Notes: generated by a model from the sequence alone, not told the origin. A DNA stretch of 8,856 nt from Methanobacteriota archaeon (GCA_005878635.1 VBLS01000071.1:1-8856), one strand, 5' to 3'. Shown: positions 1-6,705, counted from the stretch's first letter. Made by a program: numbers and translations.

Positions 1-133
1 TCCCGGTGACTCCCGTGGCCGCGGCGTTGCGGGTGGCGAGGGGTCCCGAGGCGGTCACCGCGTTCACCGCGAACACACCTGCCGCGACTACCGCCAGGAC
101 GGCGATCAGGGCGACGGCGACCGTTGTCTTCAC
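1..133 (-). CDS. N-terminus of a secreted or membrane-anchored protein (partial)
   Basis: Only the first 44 codons are in the window; the rest lies beyond the left edge. Reading starts at a GTG (133-131) preceded by a strong Shine-Dalgarno match, GGAGGTG, seven bases upstream. The translation begins with a short basic start (Met-Lys-Thr-Thr). An unbroken hydrophobic stretch rich in Ala, Val, Leu and Ile follows (residues about 4-25), and then a small polar Ala/Thr/Gly/Ser segment. This is the layout of a Sec signal peptide or N-terminal anchor. No lipobox cysteine is visible in the part present. The mature domain is not seen, so no function can be given. It is transcribed divergently from the membrane protein at 321. 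Signal-peptide character and start are well supported; everything else is open. Confidence 0.62.
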   Translation of the reverse strand, partial: MKTTVAVALIAVLAVVAAGVFAVNAVTASGPLATRNAAATGVTG

Positions 134-140
134 TCGTGTT

Positions 141-147
141 CACCTCC
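141..147 (-). promoter_or_regulatory. Shine-Dalgarno sequence of the left-edge gene
   Basis: GGAGGTG on the minus strand, seven bases before the GTG at 133. It matches the archaeal anti-SD closely and fixes the start of the partial gene. It also shows that this genome uses SD-led as well as leaderless initiation. Confidence 0.6.
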
Positions 148-261
148 CGAGGTCCGTTCCTCGGTCGGCCCGAGGCGTGGGAGGACCATCCGCGTTTTCC
201 ACGAACGTTCCCGAATCTCCTGCAGATCGGGACCGGATTGCGTCCGTGGGCCGAGTAACCA

Positions 262-298
262 AGTGTGCTTTCGACACTAAAGTCCTAAAACTATTAGG
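262..298. promoter_or_regulatory. A/T-rich divergent promoter region with two short dyads
   Basis: The 187-base gap between the divergent genes (134-320) holds no gene that I can support. Its only A/T-rich patch is about 277-296. Two short inverted repeats sit there: AGTGT-N7-ACACT (262-278) and CCTAA-N5-TTAGG (284-298). The second includes a TATA-like TAAAACTATTA centred about 30 bases before the ATG at 321, the distance expected for a leaderless archaeal transcript. No SD precedes that ATG. The dyads could bind a regulator serving one or both genes. The stems are only 5 bp, so chance is possible. Confidence 0.35.
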
Positions 299-320
299 CG
301 GAAACCGCGTTCAGTATACC

Positions 321-836
321 ATGGTCGGCGTACGGAGACTATCCGGGGCCGGTCGAGGCTTGCTCGTCCTCGGCGCGGCCTTGCTCCTCGTGAACTTTTT
401 CGGGATCGCCCTTTTGCCATCCCTCCCGTCGCTGCCGTGGTTCACGGTCTCGGGGAACCGACCCGAATTGCCGGTCGGGTCCTACGATGCCCTCCAAACC
501 ACGCAGCTCCTGAATCAGCTCGCCAATGGTCCTTACGCCTGGTTGGCGTTCGGATTGCTCCTCGTCGTCGCGATGGCGGGAATCGCCATCGCGGGGATCG
601 GGGAACGGACTCGCCACTTCGGGACCGCGGGCATCCTCGTCCTCCTGATCTACGCCGCGGTGCTCTACCTCGCCGCCTATCAGTACAATCAGCAGGCGGC
701 CGGCAGCAATGCCGCGATCACGATCGGGTATGGATTCGTCCTCGCGGTCATCGCCTGCGCGCTGATCGAGGCCGGAGCCCGATGGCCGAGCCCGGTGCCG
801 ATGAGGGCCCGCGTGCCCACCGCGGTCCGGCGGTAG
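321..836 (+). CDS. Four-helix integral membrane protein, unknown function
   Basis: A 171-residue protein that I do not recognise as a named family. It has four hydrophobic segments at about residues 13-33, 72-94, 101-121 and 131-151. A polar, proline-rich loop lies between the first and second (about 33-70), and the C-terminal tail is short, basic and Pro/Arg-rich. The first helix follows an Arg-containing start, which fits a cytoplasmic N-terminus. The frame is open upstream to the window edge, but ATG 321 is preferred. Upstream residues are Arg/Thr/Ala-rich antisense to the signal-peptide gene, the hydrophobic protein begins just after this ATG, and a TATA-like box lies about 30 bases before it. 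The gene ends five bases from the end of the convergent ABC permease gene. No catalytic or metal-binding motif is visible. It could be an accessory membrane protein; no role is implied by its neighbours. Confidence 0.65.
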   Translation: MVGVRRLSGAGRGLLVLGAALLLVNFFGIALLPSLPSLPWFTVSGNRPELPVGSYDALQTTQLLNQLANGPYAWLAFGLLLVVAMAGIAIAGIGERTRHFGTAGILVLLIYAAVLYLAAYQYNQQAAGSNAAITIGYGFVLAVIACALIEAGARWPSPVPMRARVPTAVRR

Positions 837-841
837 GCGCC

Positions 842-1579
842 CTACGGGTCGACCCAGTGGGCCCGCCGTGAGGCGAGGAATCCCATCAAGGCCGCGAAGC
901 CGAGCAGGTAGGCCCAGCCGATGACCAGTTCCGAGGCCGGGAGCTGGATCAGCCCGAAGTAATACTTCGCGAGCTGGGCCGCATGGGTCGTCGGGATGAG
1001 CATGGCGAAAGGCTGGGCGATCGCCGGCAGGCGGCTGAGCGGGTAGTACACGGGCGGCAGGAATCCCATCGCGATGCTGAGGACCTGCGGGATCGAGTTC
1101 GCTCGCCGCGCGTTCTTCGTCGTCGCCCCGATCGCGAAGCCGACGAAGACGAGCCCGATCCAGAGCAGGAGCGAGGTGGCCAGCAGGAGGACGATGCCGA
1201 TGGCGGTACTCGGGCCGGACAGCAGGAGCAACGCGAGGGCGACGAGGACGCCCGGGAGGGCGACGACGAGCCCGCTCACCGAGAGGCCGACCGCGTACGA
1301 GGCGGGAGAGACCTTCGACGCGACGAGCATGTCCTGGAACCGGAACCATTGCTTGTTGAAGTACACGCTCTGCGAGGCGAACAGGCCGGTGAAGGAGAAG
1401 GTGAGGACGATCGCCCCGATGAGGGACTGCATCGCCGATGCCGCATCGGCGAAGACGAAGATGAAGATCACCGGAAGGAACGAGAACAGGCTGATGACGA
1501 CGAGGAGCATCGGGTCCCGGAGCAGTGGCAGGGCGTCGAACAGGCCGATGTAGAGCGCCTCACGTATTCTCGACTTCAA
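842..1579 (-). CDS. ABC-2 type transporter permease (DrrB/NodJ-like)
   Basis: A 245-residue permease expected to pair with the ATPase encoded just upstream to form an exporter. Substrates of this family include drugs, lipids and polysaccharides; the sequence does not say which. About six membrane segments can be drawn, near residues 24-43, 52-70, 99-120, 125-150, 161-178 and 215-235. The stretch Gly-Phe-Leu-Pro-Pro-Val-Tyr-Tyr-Pro (172-180), before helix-breaking prolines and a Thr-Thr-His segment, is typical of the conserved C-terminal region of ABC-2 permeases. The length is normal for single-permease members. The start is a TTG (1579-1577) with GGGGGG five bases upstream, lying inside the end of the ATPase gene (20-nt overlap). 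This implies translational coupling and one mRNA. Confident for family, not for substrate. Confidence 0.85.
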   Translation of the reverse strand: MKSRIREALYIGLFDALPLLRDPMLLVVISLFSFLPVIFIFVFADAASAMQSLIGAIVLTFSFTGLFASQSVYFNKQWFRFQDMLVASKVSPASYAVGLSVSGLVVALPGVLVALALLLLSGPSTAIGIVLLLATSLLLWIGLVFVGFAIGATTKNARRANSIPQVLSIAMGFLPPVYYPLSRLPAIAQPFAMLIPTTHAAQLAKYYFGLIQLPASELVIGWAYLLGFAALMGFLASRRAHWVDP

Positions 1580-2444
1580 TCGATCCCCCCACGATCTTGA
1601 TGAACGCCTCCTCGAGGCTCGCGGGCTTGAAGGTCACCTTTCGCTTCTCCCGCAGCCCGCGCTCGACGATCGCGAGGACCTCCTCGGCGGATTGCGGCTC
1701 GAGGACCTCGGGGGCGGCGGTCCCGTTCCCCGCCGCCGGCTCGACGATCACACGCATCCCGATGCCGGTGTCGCCTTTCGCCTCCGCGACCGTCCCGAGG
1801 AAGGCGGTGCGTCCCTTGTCCACGATCAGCAGATGGTCCGCGAGGATCTCCGCCTCGTCGAGGTAGTGCGTCGTCAGGAGGATGGTCGCCCCTTTCCGCG
1901 TGAGCTCCCGCAGCATGTGCCACACGGAGCGCCGACCGAGGGGATCGAGGCCGATCGTCGGCTCGTCCAGGAACAGGACCTCCGGATCCGCCACCATCGC
2001 CATGGCGATGATCAGCCGCTGGCGCAGGCCGCCGGACAAGTCGGAGGCGAGCTTGTCGCGGTGCTCCCAGAGCCCGAGGTCCTCCATGACTTTCTTGGTC
2101 CGTTCGCGGGCCTGCGTCCGCGATTGGCCGCGGATCAAGCAGAAGTAGAGGATGTGGTCGTAGGGGGAGAGGAGCATCTGCGGCCGGGCTTCTTGGGGCA
2201 CGACCGCGATGTGAGGCCGGATCGCCTCCGGGTCCGCAAGCACGTCGTGACCGAGGACGGAAGCGCGGCCCAGCGTGGGCTTGAGCTGCGTCGCCAGGAT
2301 TCGCAGGAGCGTCGTCTTCCCGGCGCCATTCCGGCCGAGGAGGCAGAAGATCTCGCCCTTCTGGATTGAGAAGGAAACGTCCTCGAGGGCCTTCGTCCCT
2401 CCGGGGTACGTCTTGCCGAGGCCTTCGACCCTCACGACTTCCAT
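1560..2444 (-). CDS. ABC transporter ATP-binding protein (ABC-2 exporter, DrrA-like)
   Basis: A 294-residue ATPase that would power the permease encoded immediately downstream. All nucleotide-binding motifs are intact: Walker A GRNGAGKTT (37-45), Q-loop Gln84, signature LSGGLRQR (136-143), Walker B VLFLDEP (156-162), D-loop GLD (165-167) and switch His193 in TTH. After about residue 228 comes the C-terminal extension common in DrrA/CcmA-type ATPases, ending in a Lys-rich segment and the family-typical SLEEAFIKI. The ATG at 2444 is chosen because the homologous sequence starts right there. The frame is open for 91 further codons upstream, but those residues look like non-coding leader and contain the palindromes described separately. 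No SD is evident. A TATA-like AATTAT lies about 57 bases upstream. Confident in family; substrate unknown. Confidence 0.9.
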   Translation of the reverse strand: MEVVRVEGLGKTYPGGTKALEDVSFSIQKGEIFCLLGRNGAGKTTLLRILATQLKPTLGRASVLGHDVLADPEAIRPHIAVVPQEARPQMLLSPYDHILYFCLIRGQSRTQARERTKKVMEDLGLWEHRDKLASDLSGGLRQRLIIAMAMVADPEVLFLDEPTIGLDPLGRRSVWHMLRELTRKGATILLTTHYLDEAEILADHLLIVDKGRTAFLGTVAEAKGDTGIGMRVIVEPAAGNGTAAPEVLEPQSAEEVLAIVERGLREKRKVTFKPASLEEAFIKIVGGSIEVENT

Positions 2445-2451
2445 GGGGCGC

Positions 2452-2463
2452 GTCCAATTGGAC
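2452..2463. promoter_or_regulatory. 12-bp perfect palindrome just before the ABC ATPase start
   Basis: GTCCAATTGGAC reads identically on both strands and ends eight bases before the ATG at 2444. It lies inside the likely 5' leader of the exporter mRNA. It could be a DNA operator half of a two-site system together with 2484-2497. As RNA it could only form a hairpin with a tiny loop, so a protein-binding site is the more natural reading. Confidence 0.4.
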
Positions 2464-2483
2464 CGCTCTACTTGAGGCTTCTG

Positions 2484-2497
2484 CGCGGCATGCCGCG
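2484..2497. promoter_or_regulatory. 14-bp perfect palindrome in the ABC exporter promoter
   Basis: CGCGGCATGCCGCG is a perfect palindrome, directly next to the TATA-like AATTAT (2498-2503, read on the minus strand). If that box is used, the transcript would begin near 2473. The palindrome would then lie between TATA box and start site, where a bound repressor would block transcription. No regulator gene is adjacent, so the cognate factor is unknown. Confidence 0.42.
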
Positions 2498-2503
2498 ATA
2501 ATT
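2498..2503 (-). promoter_or_regulatory. Candidate TATA box of the ABC exporter operon
   Basis: AATTAT on the minus strand is the only A/T-rich hexamer in the G/C-rich 100 bases before the ATPase gene. It would place the transcript start around 2473, giving a leader of about 29 bases. The match to an archaeal TATA box is moderate. Confidence 0.3.
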
Positions 2504-2599
2504 CCGTCCTGTCAGGGGACGCTGTTGCACGGAAGAGGTACGCCGCCACCGCTCGCTTCGTTCGATTTCGACGGTCCATGCACGAGCTAAACGTAGCGC

Positions 2600-2607
2600 T
2601 TAAAATC
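2600..2607 (+). promoter_or_regulatory. Candidate TATA box of the surface-protein gene
   Basis: TTAAAATC stands out in the 179-base divergent gap (2445-2623), which otherwise holds only the exporter leader and no gene. Its centre is about 21 bases before the GTG at 2624, which is short for a leaderless start. A transcript beginning near 2630 would instead favour the TTG at 2672. Confidence 0.35.
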
Positions 2608-2623
2608 CGTTCGCCCCGATTCG

Positions 2624-3739
2624 GTGTGGAAATTCGACGGAAGGGGCTTGGCACCGTGGGGGGCTGGCAGATTGGACTCGGGCCGCGTTGACGGCCGTCC
2701 CTGTTCCGCGCCTCCATCGCGCCGCCGAATTCGGTGGATCGTGCCGGTAGCGGCTGCCATCGCCTCGGCTATCGTTCTCGCCGGTGCGGCAGGCCTGCTC
2801 GTCTCCCAGAGGTCCTTGCGACCGCCGGACTCATCGACATCCTGTCGCGGCACCGTGACGTATTCCGGGACGGTCACGGATGCCGATCATGCCAACCTCC
2901 AGGGGGTCGTCGTCTTCCTGTCGCCCTTGGGGGTGTCAAACGGCAGCGTCCAAACCGTCTCGACGAACGGTTCCGGTGGATGGACTGCGAGTGTATCGGG
3001 CACCTGTGCCTATCGTGCGCAGTTCTACTGGCAATCGAGCGTCGACGGCCCTCTGCTCGCCGATGTCTCGGGGATCCAGGTTTCGTCGGTTGTCGCGGTG
3101 AATGTTCAGACACAGACGATCTCCTTCCCGCTCTTCTCGGAGTTCGCCCATGACCCGAACACGACGATCTCAGTTGAACTGTCCGCGGGTGTGACCATAA
3201 GCGTGGACGCGGTTGCAGAGGGGGACATTCCCCTGGGATTCCTGGGCCTCGATGCTACCGGCCGTCCCGGCGCAGACTTCGTCGTTCCGTTCACGCAGGG
3301 ATTGAAATCGACTGTTCCCTTCGGGTTAGCATACGAGGGGGCGCAAGGCTATCGGATCACGGATGTGTCTGGTCATTCCCTCTTCTATCTGCTTCCCGCT
3401 CCGAAGGGCCGGATTGTAAATGACGTGGCAGCGGAGACTCTCAGCATCGGGGAAGCCATAGGTCGGGCGATGACGAGGAACCAATACCCCTACGTTCAGG
3501 TGGCCCCGCATGGGGTCGACACAACCTGGTGGCTACTCTCAAACGGCTCCGGCCTCCCGCTCGCTCGGAAGCCCAAGGCCTTCGACATCGAACTTCCGTC
3601 GACGTTCGGGGTGCGTGGGAATGCGTACGCGCGATTCACTCTCGAGATCGCCAACCGTGGCTCGAGCAATGAGTGCTATGTATTCTACCGGGAAGGGTTC
3701 GACTTCCACATCTGGTACTATTCGACACATTGCTCATAG
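2624..3739 (+). CDS. Single-pass membrane-anchored extracellular protein, unknown function
   Basis: A 371-residue protein with a basic, Pro/Arg-rich N-terminus, one hydrophobic anchor or uncleaved signal (about 37-61), then some 310 polar, Ser/Thr/Gly/Val-rich residues. Residues about 76-165 (GTVTYSGTVTDADHANLQGVVVFLSP region) look like a carboxypeptidase-regulatory or Ig-like beta-sandwich. Four N-glycosylation sequons (Asn106, 115, 179, 307) and cysteines 74, 128, 351 and 370 fit an outside location with possible disulfides. I recognise no enzymatic motif. The start is uncertain: GTG 2624 is the first codon, but TTG 2672 has GGGGGG eight bases upstream and still leaves the anchor intact. 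Codon use is less G/C-biased than in the neighbours (many TCA, ACA, GTA, ATA-type codons), which may mark a fast-evolving or acquired gene. It lies between the exporter and the frd operon without an obvious link to either. Confidence 0.7.
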   Translation: MWKFDGRGLAPWGAGRLDSGRVDGRPCSAPPSRRRIRWIVPVAAAIASAIVLAGAAGLLVSQRSLRPPDSSTSCRGTVTYSGTVTDADHANLQGVVVFLSPLGVSNGSVQTVSTNGSGGWTASVSGTCAYRAQFYWQSSVDGPLLADVSGIQVSSVVAVNVQTQTISFPLFSEFAHDPNTTISVELSAGVTISVDAVAEGDIPLGFLGLDATGRPGADFVVPFTQGLKSTVPFGLAYEGAQGYRITDVSGHSLFYLLPAPKGRIVNDVAAETLSIGEAIGRAMTRNQYPYVQVAPHGVDTTWWLLSNGSGLPLARKPKAFDIELPSTFGVRGNAYARFTLEIANRGSSNECYVFYREGFDFHIWYYSTHCS

Positions 3740-3783
3740 GCCCCTGTCTAGGTTTCATTCTGGATTGAGGCGTCATCTCTTCC

Positions 3784-3802
3784 CGGACGGCATTGAGGTC
3801 CG
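3784..3802. repeat. Short inverted repeat upstream of the frd promoter
   Basis: CGGAC (3784-3788) and GTCCG (3798-3802) flank a 9-base loop in the 110-base gap between the surface-protein gene and frdA. It lies upstream of the frdA TATA-like box. It could be an activator site or a weak terminator hairpin. The stem is only five pairs and no T-run follows, so support is thin. Confidence 0.2.
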
Positions 3803-3815
3803 ACGATGTGTGCCA

Positions 3816-3825
3816 AATGTTTATT
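3816..3825 (+). promoter_or_regulatory. TATA-like box of the frdABCD operon
   Basis: ATGTTTATTC contains the TATA-like TTTATT (3819-3824), centred about 28 bases before the GTG at 3850. That is the spacing of an archaeal TATA box to its transcription start. It implies a leaderless mRNA beginning at or next to the frdA start codon, and this decides the start used here. Confidence 0.5.
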
Positions 3826-3849
3826 CTCCCGATTCGGTTCCGGCGATCT

Positions 3850-5562
3850 GTGGAACGGACCGCCTTCGACCTCGTGATCGTCGGCGGAGGGGCGGCGGGC
3901 CTGCGGGCGGCGATCGCCGCCGCCGAGTTGGACCCGGATCTCACGATCGCCCTCGTCTCCAAAGTGTACCCGATGCGGAGCCACACCGTATCCGCGGAAG
4001 GCGGGACCGCGGCGGTCTTGCGAGACTACGATTCCTTCGATCTGCACGCTCAGGACACGATCAAGGGTTCCGACTTCTTGGCCGATCAGGACGCGGTCGA
4101 GTACTTCGTCGCGCACTGCCCGCAAGAGATTATCCGCCTGGAACACTGGGGCTGCCCTTGGTCCCGGGACGAGGACGGCCGCGTGAGTCAGCGCGCCTTC
4201 GGCGGGATGTCCGTCAAGCGGACCGTGTACGCCGCGGACAAGGTCGGGTTCCACATTCTGCACACGCTCTTCCAGACGTCGATGAAGTACGAGCAGATCC
4301 ATCGGTTCGACGAGTCCTTCGTGACGTCGCTCATCCTAGACGGCGGGGCATGCACCGGCGTCGTCGCGATGAACCTCCGCACGGGGACGATGGCCGCGAT
4401 CCAGGGGAAGGCGACGATCCTCGCGACCGGCGGATGCGGCCGCGTCTACGAGTTCACGACGAACGGCTTCATCAAGACCGGCGACGGCATGGCCCTCGCC
4501 TACCGGGCGGGGGTGCCCCTCAAGGACATGGAGATGGTCCAATTCCATCCGACGTGCCTCCCGGGGACCGGCATCCTGATCACGGAGGCGGCCCGCGGCG
4601 AAGGCGGCGTCCTCGTGAACAAGGAGGGGGAGCGCTACATGCAGCGCTACCTGCCCGGCAAGATGGAGCTCGGTCCGCGCGACATCCTCTCGCGGGCGAT
4701 GATCCAGGAGATCAAGGCAGGCCGTGCGTTCGAGGGACCCTACGGGCCGTACCTCGGCCTGGACCTGCGGCACCTCGGCGAGAAGCGGATCAACGAGCGG
4801 ATCCCGATGGTCCGCGAGCTCGCGGAGAAGTACATGGGCCTCGATCCCGTCCATGAACTGATCCCGGTCCGACCGGGACAACACTACATCATGGGCGGCG
4901 TGTCGACGGGCCTGAAGGGCGAGACGGCGCTCCCCGGCCTCTACGCGGTCGGGGAGACGGCCTGCGTCTCCATCAACGGGGCGAACCGGCTCGGGTCGAA
5001 CAGCCTGAGCGAATGCCTCGTGTTCGGAGCCGCCTGCGGACTCGCCGCGGCGGAGTTCGCGAAGAAGCGACCGAGCTACCCTCGGGGCGCGACGGCCCGG
5101 GAGGCCCTCCGGAAGGAAGAGGCCCGGGTCTTCGATGGGCTGCTCGGCCGCGAGCGCGGCAAGGAGACCGTCGCCGGGATCCGGGTCGAGATGCAGCAGC
5201 TGATGGAACGGGACGTCGGCATCTTCCGGGAGGAGTCCGCCCTCGCGGACGCCTGCGGCATGCTCGCGAAGTTACGGGACCGCTTCGCCGCGGTCGGGCT
5301 CGCGGACAAGGACCGCGTCTTCAACACGGAGCTCACGGCGGTCCTCGAGTTGGACTTCATGCTCGACGTCGCCGCGACGATCGCGCACAGCGCCCGGGAC
5401 CGGCACGAGTCGCGGGGCGCCCACAGCCGGACCGATTTCCCGCAGCGGGACGACGCGAACTTCCTGAAGCACACCCTCGCCTTCCGGACGGACGGGGCGC
5501 CTCGGATCGATTACCTGCCGGTGAAGATCACGAAGTGGCAGCCCGCGGAGAGGAAGTACTGA
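3850..5562 (+). CDS. frdA: Fumarate reductase / succinate dehydrogenase flavoprotein subunit, E. coli FrdA-like
   Basis: The 570-residue catalytic subunit interconverts fumarate and succinate on covalently bound FAD on the cytoplasmic face. The FAD-binding GGGAAG loop (12-17) and Val-Tyr-Pro-Met-Arg-Ser-His-Thr are present, with His45 the covalent flavin ligand by family alignment. Active-site candidates are His233 (QFHPT), Glu246 and Arg249 (TEAARGEGG), Arg277 (ELGPRD), His345 (QHYIMGG) and Arg380 (GANRLGSNS). From memory it matches E. coli FrdA nearly throughout (for example the WGCPWSR, LHTLFQTS and LDLRHLGEK segments). It lacks a short insert before ELGPRD and has a shorter C-terminus. 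The frame is open to TTG 3793 with in-frame GTG 3808 and ATG 3817. GTG 3850 is chosen because the protein then begins as the family does and a TATA-like box lies 28 bases upstream. It is first in a four-gene operon, and its stop overlaps the frdB ATG by one base. The direction of the reaction in vivo cannot be told from sequence. Confidence 0.93.
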   Translation: MERTAFDLVIVGGGAAGLRAAIAAAELDPDLTIALVSKVYPMRSHTVSAEGGTAAVLRDYDSFDLHAQDTIKGSDFLADQDAVEYFVAHCPQEIIRLEHWGCPWSRDEDGRVSQRAFGGMSVKRTVYAADKVGFHILHTLFQTSMKYEQIHRFDESFVTSLILDGGACTGVVAMNLRTGTMAAIQGKATILATGGCGRVYEFTTNGFIKTGDGMALAYRAGVPLKDMEMVQFHPTCLPGTGILITEAARGEGGVLVNKEGERYMQRYLPGKMELGPRDILSRAMIQEIKAGRAFEGPYGPYLGLDLRHLGEKRINERIPMVRELAEKYMGLDPVHELIPVRPGQHYIMGGVSTGLKGETALPGLYAVGETACVSINGANRLGSNSLSECLVFGAACGLAAAEFAKKRPSYPRGATAREALRKEEARVFDGLLGRERGKETVAGIRVEMQQLMERDVGIFREESALADACGMLAKLRDRFAAVGLADKDRVFNTELTAVLELDFMLDVAATIAHSARDRHESRGAHSRTDFPQRDDANFLKHTLAFRTDGAPRIDYLPVKITKWQPAERKY

Positions 5563-6308
5563 TGGCCGATTCGGAGGTCGTCTTCCGGGTGAGCCGGTAC
5601 CGGCCGGAGAGCGGCGGGCGGCCGACGTTCCAGGAGTACCGAATCCCGTACCGCAGCGACATGGTCGTCCTGGACGGACTGAATTACATCAAGGACCATC
5701 TCGATCCGACCCTCACCTTCCGGTGGTCCTGTCGGATGGGGATCTGCGGGTCCTGCGGCGCGGACGTCAACGGGCGCCCGCGGCTCACCTGCGGCACCTA
5801 CATCCGGGACATGCGTAAGGGCGCGGTCACCGTCGAACCCCTTTCGAACTTCCCGATCCTCAAGGACCTTGTCGTCGACTTCGACGACTTCCTCGACAAG
5901 CTAGCCTCGGTCCGACCGTACATCGTGCGGAAAGATTGGGGCGACCTGTCGAAGGAGTACACCCAATATCCGGAGGATGTCGACGCGTACCGGCAGCAGA
6001 GCCTGTGCATCAACTGCATGCTCTGCTATGCCGCCTGTCCCGTCTTCGGGGCGAGCCCGGAATTCGTCGGGCCCGCGGCCTCGGCCCTCGCGTTGCGGTA
6101 CATCCGCGACACCCGCGACGACGGTGCGGCGGAGCGTCTCGCCCGCCTGAACACAAAGACCGGGATCTGGGAATGCACGTTCGTCGGGGAATGCTCCGTC
6201 GTCTGCCCGAAGGAGGTCGATCCCGCGGCGGCGATCCAGACCCTCAAGTTCCTCGCGACGACGCGGCACATGCGGAGGCTCCTGATGCCGGGGTCGGCGT
6301 CGCGGTGA
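5562..6308 (+). CDS. frdB: Fumarate reductase / succinate dehydrogenase iron-sulfur subunit, E. coli FrdB-like
   Basis: The 248-residue subunit carries electrons between the FrdA flavin and membrane quinone. The N-terminal ferredoxin domain has the 2Fe-2S ligands Cys57, Cys62, Cys65 and Cys77 (C-x4-C-x2-C-x11-C). The C-terminal domain has Cys149, Cys152, Cys155 and Cys215 for the 4Fe-4S cluster, and Cys159, Cys205 and Cys211 for the 3Fe-4S cluster, by analogy with SdhB/FrdB. There is no extra cysteine as in the archaeal variants that replace the 3Fe-4S with a second 4Fe-4S cluster. The segments RWSCRMGICGSCG and CTFVGECSVVCPK plus VDPAAAIQ are nearly those of E. coli FrdB. The ATG overlaps the frdA stop (TGATG), with a GAGAGGAAG SD-like stretch before it, so translation is probably coupled. 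Length is normal for the family (about 240-250). Confidence 0.93.
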   Translation: MADSEVVFRVSRYRPESGGRPTFQEYRIPYRSDMVVLDGLNYIKDHLDPTLTFRWSCRMGICGSCGADVNGRPRLTCGTYIRDMRKGAVTVEPLSNFPILKDLVVDFDDFLDKLASVRPYIVRKDWGDLSKEYTQYPEDVDAYRQQSLCINCMLCYAACPVFGASPEFVGPAASALALRYIRDTRDDGAAERLARLNTKTGIWECTFVGECSVVCPKEVDPAAAIQTLKFLATTRHMRRLLMPGSASR

Positions 6309-6312
6309 GCCG

Positions 6313-6705
6313 ATGACGGTCCACGAGTATCCCGCGAGGCGCCGCCGCGTTTGGTGGCTCCGGAACCGCCGGTACCTCGCCTTCCAGCTGCGAGAGGCCG
6401 GCGGCGTGGTCTGCGCGCTCTACGGGCTGATCCTCCTCAACATGCTGATCCAGCTGCGGGACGGGGAATCCGCCTACGCGGCCTTCCTGAATCTCCTGAG
6501 GACGCCTCCGATGCTCTACCTGAACGTCGTCCTCTTCGCCCTCGTCCTCTGGCACGCGCTCACGTGGTTCATGCTGATCGGGAAGGCCCAGCCGATCCAG
6601 TTCACGCGGGAGCCGCTCCCGTGGAAAGTCGTGTTCGGGATCAACGTCCTCCTGTGGATCGGCGTTTCCGGCGCGGTCGTGTACTTGATTTTCGGAGGGA
6701 TGTGA
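6313..6705 (+). CDS. frdC: Fumarate reductase membrane anchor subunit C, E. coli FrdC-like
   Basis: A 130-residue membrane anchor that helps hold FrdAB on the membrane and forms part of the quinone site. It has three hydrophobic helices, at about residues 31-48, 66-88 and 107-127. It matches the E. coli FrdC pattern in order and length (131 residues there): a Trp-Trp pair (14-15), Leu-Arg-Glu (26-28), a Gly-Glu-Ser-Ala loop, Asn71, His81-x3-Trp85-Phe86 and a following Gly-Lys-Ala. Arg27/Glu28 and His81/Trp85 align with residues reported to act around the E. coli quinone site. It does not resemble the haem-binding SdhC/SdhD families or the cysteine-rich archaeal SdhC (CCG domain) anchor. It starts four bases after the frdB stop; GGTGA (6304-6308), which includes that stop, can serve as its SD. 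Confidence 0.85.
   Translation: MTVHEYPARRRRVWWLRNRRYLAFQLREAGGVVCALYGLILLNMLIQLRDGESAYAAFLNLLRTPPMLYLNVVLFALVLWHALTWFMLIGKAQPIQFTREPLPWKVVFGINVLLWIGVSGAVVYLIFGGM

Noticed and set aside
6..320. N-terminal extension of the four-helix membrane protein to the window edge
   Set aside because: This part is antisense to the signal-peptide gene and the intergenic region, and is Arg/Thr/Ala-rich. The membrane protein begins naturally at ATG 321.
339..1349. A 336-codon minus-strand open frame across the membrane-protein gene and the permease gene
   Set aside because: It is antisense to one real gene and out of frame with the other. Its translation is Arg/Pro/Gly-rich low-complexity typical of GC-rich shadow frames.
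2445..2623. Possible tRNA or small RNA gene in the divergent gap
   Set aside because: No cloverleaf, T-loop (GTTCGAAT-type) or CCA-like end can be found. The A/T-rich bases are better explained as promoters.
2445..2717. 91-residue N-terminal extension of the ABC ATPase
   Set aside because: ABC ATPases start just before the beta-strand of MEVVRVEGLGKTY. The extension covers the palindromes and TATA-like box and has no family resemblance.
3764..3798. ATTGAGG repeated at 3764 and 3792 upstream of frdA
   Set aside because: A 7-base direct repeat in a 110-base gap is within chance expectation and has no clear relation to the promoter.
3510..4856. A 448-codon open frame on the plus strand covering the start of frdA and the end of the surface-protein gene
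   Set aside because: The product is Arg/Gly/Pro/Asp-rich without a recognisable domain. It lies in another frame of two well-supported genes and is an artefact of high GC content.
5013..5561. Upstream extension of the frdB frame inside frdA
   Set aside because: It is Arg/Gly-rich and lies in a shadow frame of frdA. The FrdB family start is the ATG at 5562, coupled to the frdA stop.
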